Shown here: positions 60,586 to 64,000 of the stretch, piece by piece
How the letters are laid out: every line of letters starts with the position of its first letter
Position numbering within the stretch: the first letter of the stretch is position 1
Assembly: GCA_016788585.1 (NCBI GenBank)
Contig: JAEURP010000002.1
Span: 96,245-160,244, forward strand
Length of the DNA: 64,000 bases
Reading direction: 5' to 3'
From: Chthonomonas sp.
GTDB lineage: Bacteria; Armatimonadota; Fimbriimonadia; Fimbriimonadales; Fimbriimonadaceae
Program-made: the position numbers and the translations under genes
The notes under the pieces: generated by a model
Seen by the model: only the letters and a program-made list of their open reading frames with translations
Told to the model about the DNA's origin: nothing
The model's database searches: none

Positions 60586-61694
60586 TTCTTCTTGAAGAAC
60601 CCTCCGAAGATGCCGCCGTCATCGCCCTTCGGAACATCCTCACCCGAAAGCTCGGCAAATTCGCGGAGTAGCTTCTCTTGGCCGGCCGAGATCTTTTTGG
60701 GCACGCGAACATTAACCTCGACATGGAGATCGCCTCTTGCGCCACCATGCAGGCGCGGAACGCCCATGCCTCGTTGGCGGAAGATTGTTCCCGGCTGGGT
60801 TCCGGGGGGAATCTTGATCTTGACAGATTCGGCGAGGCCGGGGAGTTCTAACTCGTCCCCCAAAGTGGCCTGTACAAAGGAGATGTCCGTCGCTGTAAAG
60901 AGATCGGCTCCCTCCCGTTCGAACCGGGGATCATCGAGCACTTGCACGATCACGTAAAGGCTTCCGGGACGACCCTGCCCCACGGCGTCGCCACCATATC
61001 CGGTGAAGCGAATCGTGGCACCGGTGTCGACGCCGGGAGGAATCTTGACCTGTGTTTCGTGTTCTTCGATTCGCGTACCCTTCCCACGGCACTCCTTGCA
61101 GGGATTCTTGATCACGACGCCCTGACCGCCACAGGTTGGGCAAGTCGACATCGTGCGAACTTGGCCAAAGAACGTTTGCTGAGTTCTAGCAACCTGCCCT
61201 TGACCTCCGCATGTGGCGCAGGTTTCCGGCTTGGCTCCTCCTTCGGCTCCGGTGCCTTTACAGGTGTCGCAAAGGGTGGACTTTCGATACCGAACCGTCT
61301 TCTCGATTCCGGTTAAAACTTCATCGAGCGTGACCTCGACGGCAATCTGGATGTCTTCGCCATCGCGGCCGGATTGGCGTGGACGGCTTTGCGGTTGCCC
61401 TTGCCCGAAGAACATATCGAACAAGTCTCCGAAGCCACCACCGCCAAAGAAGTCGCCGGGCATGCCGGCTTGTTCATCGGCAGTCCCGAACTGATCAAAA
61501 CGCTGGCGCTTCTCGTCATCCGAGAGGATCTCATAGGCATGCTGGACCTCTTTGAACTTCTCTTCTGCCTCTTTGTTGTTCGGGTTGACGTCCGGGTGGT
61601 ACTTCCGCGCGAGCTTACGGAATGCTGACTTGATCTCGTCGGCCGAGGCATTTCGACCGACCCCAAGGACCTCGTATGGATCCTTTACCGCCAT
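60582..61694 (-). CDS. dnaJ: Chaperone protein DnaJ
   Basis: DnaJ stimulates the ATPase of DnaK. The 370-residue protein has a J domain with HPD at 33-35, a Gly/Phe-rich stretch ([14 protein letters not shown]), four zinc motifs [24 protein letters not shown] and CKECRGKG, and a C-terminal substrate-binding domain. It is complete. The distance from rpoZ is 6 bases. No grpE or dnaK is adjacent. Confidence 0.96.
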   Translation of the reverse strand: MAVKDPYEVLGVGRNASADEIKSAFRKLARKYHPDVNPNNKEAEEKFKEVQHAYEILSDDEKRQRFDQFGTADEQAGMPGDFFGGGGFGDLFDMFFGQGQPQSRPRQSGRDGEDIQIAVEVTLDEVLTGIEKTVRYRKSTLCDTCKGTGAEGGAKPETCATCGGQGQVARTQQTFFGQVRTMSTCPTCGGQGVVIKNPCKECRGKGTRIEEHETQVKIPPGVDTGATIRFTGYGGDAVGQGRPGSLYVIVQVLDDPRFEREGADLFTATDISFVQATLGDELELPGLAESVKIKIPPGTQPGTIFRQRGMGVPRLHGGARGDLHVEVNVRVPKKISAGQEKLLREFAELSGEDVPKGDDGGIFGGFFKKK

Positions 61695-61700
61695 TGTGGA

Positions 61701-62189
61701 TTAGGCTTCCGGCTCAGCTTCTTCGGCTTCGCCTTCCTCTTGTTCGGCGAGTTCATTGAGGCTCAGGGTGTCCTCTTCGGGTTCCACAACTTCGGTCTCA
61801 GCATCGTCGGCCAGTAAGTCGGTAATCGAAGCGCCAGTTTCTGCTTCGATGACCTCCTCATGATCATCCAAAACGATGTCAGTACCCAGGAGTTCGACTT
61901 CCGACTCATCCAGTGCGGGAAGCAAGATGCCCAACTCAGCACCGATGTCCTCGGTAGTGTCGATGATGACCTCTGCGCCTTCCTCGGGAACGATGGGTCG
62001 AATCTTGCCCGCGGCGATCTCGGCGAGCGCGATGCTCAGGGGATGGCGACTGTCGATGTGCACGAGCGGCGTGCCTTGCACCAACTGCTTTGCACGCTTT
62101 GCCGCCAGGTTAGCAAGCACGTACTTGCCACACTCCATTTCGTTGAGTGTATCTGGGGCAGGGAAGATCGAGTTGTTGTTCGAGGACAT
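61701..62189 (-). CDS. rpoZ: RNA polymerase omega subunit with a long acidic tail
   Basis: The first half matches the omega subunit: ECGKYVLANLAAKRAKQLVQG and the later HPLSIALAEIAAGKIRP, as in family members. Omega helps assemble the polymerase around beta prime. The chosen ATG at 62189 is preceded by TATACT on the minus strand and has no Shine-Dalgarno sequence; an upstream in-frame start would add non-conserved residues. From about residue 75 the protein continues for nearly 90 residues of Glu/Asp-rich sequence not present in typical omega subunits of about 70-110 residues. Confidence 0.85.
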   Translation of the reverse strand: MSSNNNSIFPAPDTLNEMECGKYVLANLAAKRAKQLVQGTPLVHIDSRHPLSIALAEIAAGKIRPIVPEEGAEVIIDTTEDIGAELGILLPALDESEVELLGTDIVLDDHEEVIEAETGASITDLLADDAETEVVEPEEDTLSLNELAEQEEGEAEEAEPEA

Positions 62190-62202
62190 TGGGGCGAACG
62201 GG

Positions 62203-62208
62203 AGTATA
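62203..62208 (-). promoter_or_regulatory. -10-like TATACT before rpoZ
   Basis: On the minus strand TATACT ends 13 bases before the ATG at 62189, followed by a C-rich stretch and no Shine-Dalgarno sequence. It matches the hexamers before 4328 and 15072. Confidence 0.4.
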
Positions 62209-62300
62209 CCTGATCGGGCCCAGGAAACCACAATCCGATAGATCGAGCGGAAGACACCAGTATTTCTGCCGTGTATTGCCCTCTTCCGCAAGAATTTGGC

Positions 62301-62329
62301 TTGTTGAACTCAACTGACTGTGTTACAAT
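62301..62329 (+). promoter_or_regulatory. Putative promoter of the secreted surface protein
   Basis: TTGTTG (62301-62306) and TACAAT (62324-62329) are separated by 17 bases, an acceptable sigma-70 pair. The ATG at 62373 would have a leader of about 37 bases. Confidence 0.5.
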
Positions 62330-62372
62330 GTGCCCGGCTTGATCGCAGCGTTGGGCCAGTTGAGTGCTTTTC

Positions 62373-64000
62373 ATGAAAAATCGAACATTAACTTTAGCGA
62401 TGACGGTCGCGACAGCGGCCGGTCTTCAGTCGCTATCATTCGCGCAGACGATAACGATCGCCGGCCCCGTGAACTTTGGCGGACCAATTGGAGACGTAAA
62501 TAACACTGTGCTCACCGGTCAAAGCCCAGTTACCACCGCGTTCCTGATGAAGGATGCAGCCACAGTTAACTCGGGTGACATCACCGAAGTTCTTACGGCT
62601 ACCTATGCCACCGAGGCAACCCTTCGGCTTGAGAACGATGCCTTCCCCGGCATCTACTATGCGACAGACTTCACTGATGTTGGTGCCATGACCGGGACCT
62701 TTAGTGCCGTTCCTGGAACCGTTCGCCCATACACGCTCGATGGCGGAAACGCCGCGCTCATTCCGGTTGCCTCATCATGGAACGTCGAGTGCTATGAGAC
62801 GTTTGACGACGGCGCTGGAGTTGACTCCACAGGTTCCAATCTTTCGGTAACCGTGGGTACGAATCTCTATGCCATTAATTCGGGCGTTTTGCCTGGCCCA
62901 TTTGACTCGGCTGGTCCTGTCAACAGCCCTGAGAACTCGATTCTTAACGTTGCCACGATTTCCGCTCCGACGATCTTCCCCGCGTCGATCACCTTTAGTG
63001 GCGTGGGTACCGAGGTCATTCCCGCGACGTCGATCTCTCAGGTTCGATTCCGAATCCGTTCGTCGGCCTTCCCAGGAATCTCAGCAGACTTCCAGCCTTC
63101 AACGTCGACGTCAACCCTAGTCACAGTTAGCAACGCCGTCCTCGCGGCTCCCAATGCAACGCTTACAGATTCGGGTGGAAATGCCCTCAAGGGAATGCTA
63201 TTGCCTATAGCATCAGTTTTGAGTGGACAATTCTTCGAACTCTTCGACGATGGTGCAGGAGCTGACACGCAGTGGACCAATGTCCATGTTCGGGCATCCA
63301 ATGGCTCAGCAATCGCACCAGCAACACCTCCGACAGCTACCGATTTGGGCGTAGTTACCGATGCGACATTGACAACCACGTTGACTGCACTGACTGGGCC
63401 TTGGGCCAATACGGTCAGCTGGTTCAAGTTCAACTTGCCAGCAGACGTAAACGCAGGCAATGGACGATTCCTTGACATTTGGACAACACGCCCAAGTACC
63501 ACGCACTCTGGCGACACCGTACTATGCTTGTACGATAGCACTGGTCGCTTCATCGCCTGGAACGACGATGGTGCTGGAGCAGGGCCAACCACTGGTACGA
63601 CCAGCTTCATGAGCGCAATTGCCTATGGGTCGAACTCGGATACGGTTGAAGATTGGACTCTTAATGCTGCTGACTTGGCATTTGATGGCAGAACCGGTGA
63701 AGGCCTGCCGGCAGGGGATTACTATGTTGCCCTTTGCCCATATGCATCCGTGACTCGTGCGGATGGCTTCGTGCTAACGGGTCCGACGACTGCGAGCGAT
63801 GGAACTCAGATCAACATTCGATCCAATGTTCCAGGCGGGTCCAACCAGACGCTTTCCGGCACACTTGCCTTGGGCGATACGGTTGGAGCGTTTTCTTACA
63901 ATCGCAACATTGCTTACGAAGTGAAGCAGGGTGTGACGACGATCGCGAGCGGCACGCTGACGGTATCAGCGAACAGCAGTGCTTTGAGCATTAGCGTTCC
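62373..64000 (+). CDS. Secreted repeat-like surface protein, cut by the right edge
   Basis: The frame is open from the ATG at 62373 to the window end (542 codons). It begins with a signal peptide (MKNRTLTLAMTVATAAGL to SLSFAQ). The mature part is rich in Thr, Ser, Gly, Asn and Asp and has recurring beta-rich stretches, some with ELFDDGAGADT-like and ETFDDGAGVDS-like repeats (about 62797 and 63241), so it has at least two related units. It may be an adhesin or an exported matrix protein. No C-terminal sorting signal can be seen because the end is missing. Confidence 0.7.
   Translation, partial: MKNRTLTLAMTVATAAGLQSLSFAQTITIAGPVNFGGPIGDVNNTVLTGQSPVTTAFLMKDAATVNSGDITEVLTATYATEATLRLENDAFPGIYYATDFTDVGAMTGTFSAVPGTVRPYTLDGGNAALIPVASSWNVECYETFDDGAGVDSTGSNLSVTVGTNLYAINSGVLPGPFDSAGPVNSPENSILNVATISAPTIFPASITFSGVGTEVIPATSISQVRFRIRSSAFPGISADFQPSTSTSTLVTVSNAVLAAPNATLTDSGGNALKGMLLPIASVLSGQFFELFDDGAGADTQWTNVHVRASNGSAIAPATPPTATDLGVVTDATLTTTLTALTGPWANTVSWFKFNLPADVNAGNGRFLDIWTTRPSTTHSGDTVLCLYDSTGRFIAWNDDGAGAGPTTGTTSFMSAIAYGSNSDTVEDWTLNAADLAFDGRTGEGLPAGDYYVALCPYASVTRADGFVLTGPTTASDGTQINIRSNVPGGSNQTLSGTLALGDTVGAFSYNRNIAYEVKQGVTTIASGTLTVSANSSALSISV

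Overview
The window is a compact, fairly GC-rich bacterial chromosome segment. Several features suggest a member of the Armatimonadota, probably Fimbriimonadia-like: a prepilin-type protein with a type II pseudopilin N-terminus and a short GDFH C-terminal motif, a PEP-CTERM protein, Bacillus-like gene orders (FtsQ, DUF881, Sbp, FtsA, FtsZ; and DnaJ, PrmA, RsmE), and many genes with a -10-like hexamer only 6 to 13 bases before the start codon. This placement is inference from gene content; no 16S gene or marker phylogeny is available here.

Layout. 0-2.4 kb: the end of a GCS2-type carboxylate-amine ligase, a class I glutamine amidotransferase and an ATP-grasp-like protein, probably one amide- or peptide-forming pathway. 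2.4-4.3 kb: a zinc-ribbon membrane protein and an ECF sigma factor with a membrane regulator that carries an STN-like domain. 4.3-10.9 kb: small metabolic and regulatory genes (AraC-type regulator, VOC protein, TIGR01777-type epimerase, UbiX, an aldo/keto reductase-like protein, FAD amine oxidase, YtcJ-like amidohydrolase). 10.9-17.8 kb: repeat-rich DNA with a tandem duplication of a secreted subtilisin-dockerin protease (the first copy frameshifted) and a small membrane protein. 17.8-21.2 kb: aroC, pstB and a GAF histidine kinase. 21.6-32.5 kb: first part of the division and cell wall (dcw) cluster, mraZ to murG, with many 4-base start/stop overlaps. 32.5-50.6 kb: about 18 kb of unrelated, mostly housekeeping genes (tRNA-Ser, ychF, DNA repair, LCP protein, prepilin, SOD, enolase, E1 dehydrogenase and others). 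50.7-57.2 kb: the rest of the dcw cluster (murC-ddl fusion, ftsQ, DUF881, sbp, ftsA, ftsZ). 57.2-64 kb: an M48 protease, the rpoZ-dnaJ-prmA-rsmE operon on the minus strand, and a secreted surface protein that runs off the right edge.

The most striking observation is a 102-bp double-hairpin palindromic element present three times, each time inside an enzyme gene, each time in the same reading phase, and each time adding 34 residues without breaking the frame. It occurs twice in aroC and once in an FAD amine oxidase. Without its two inserts AroC falls back to the usual family length. The element is also open on the opposite strand, where it encodes a similar Pro/Gly-rich peptide. At least four other palindromic repeat families lie between genes, and some repeat arms supply a stop codon or a Shine-Dalgarno sequence to the adjoining gene.
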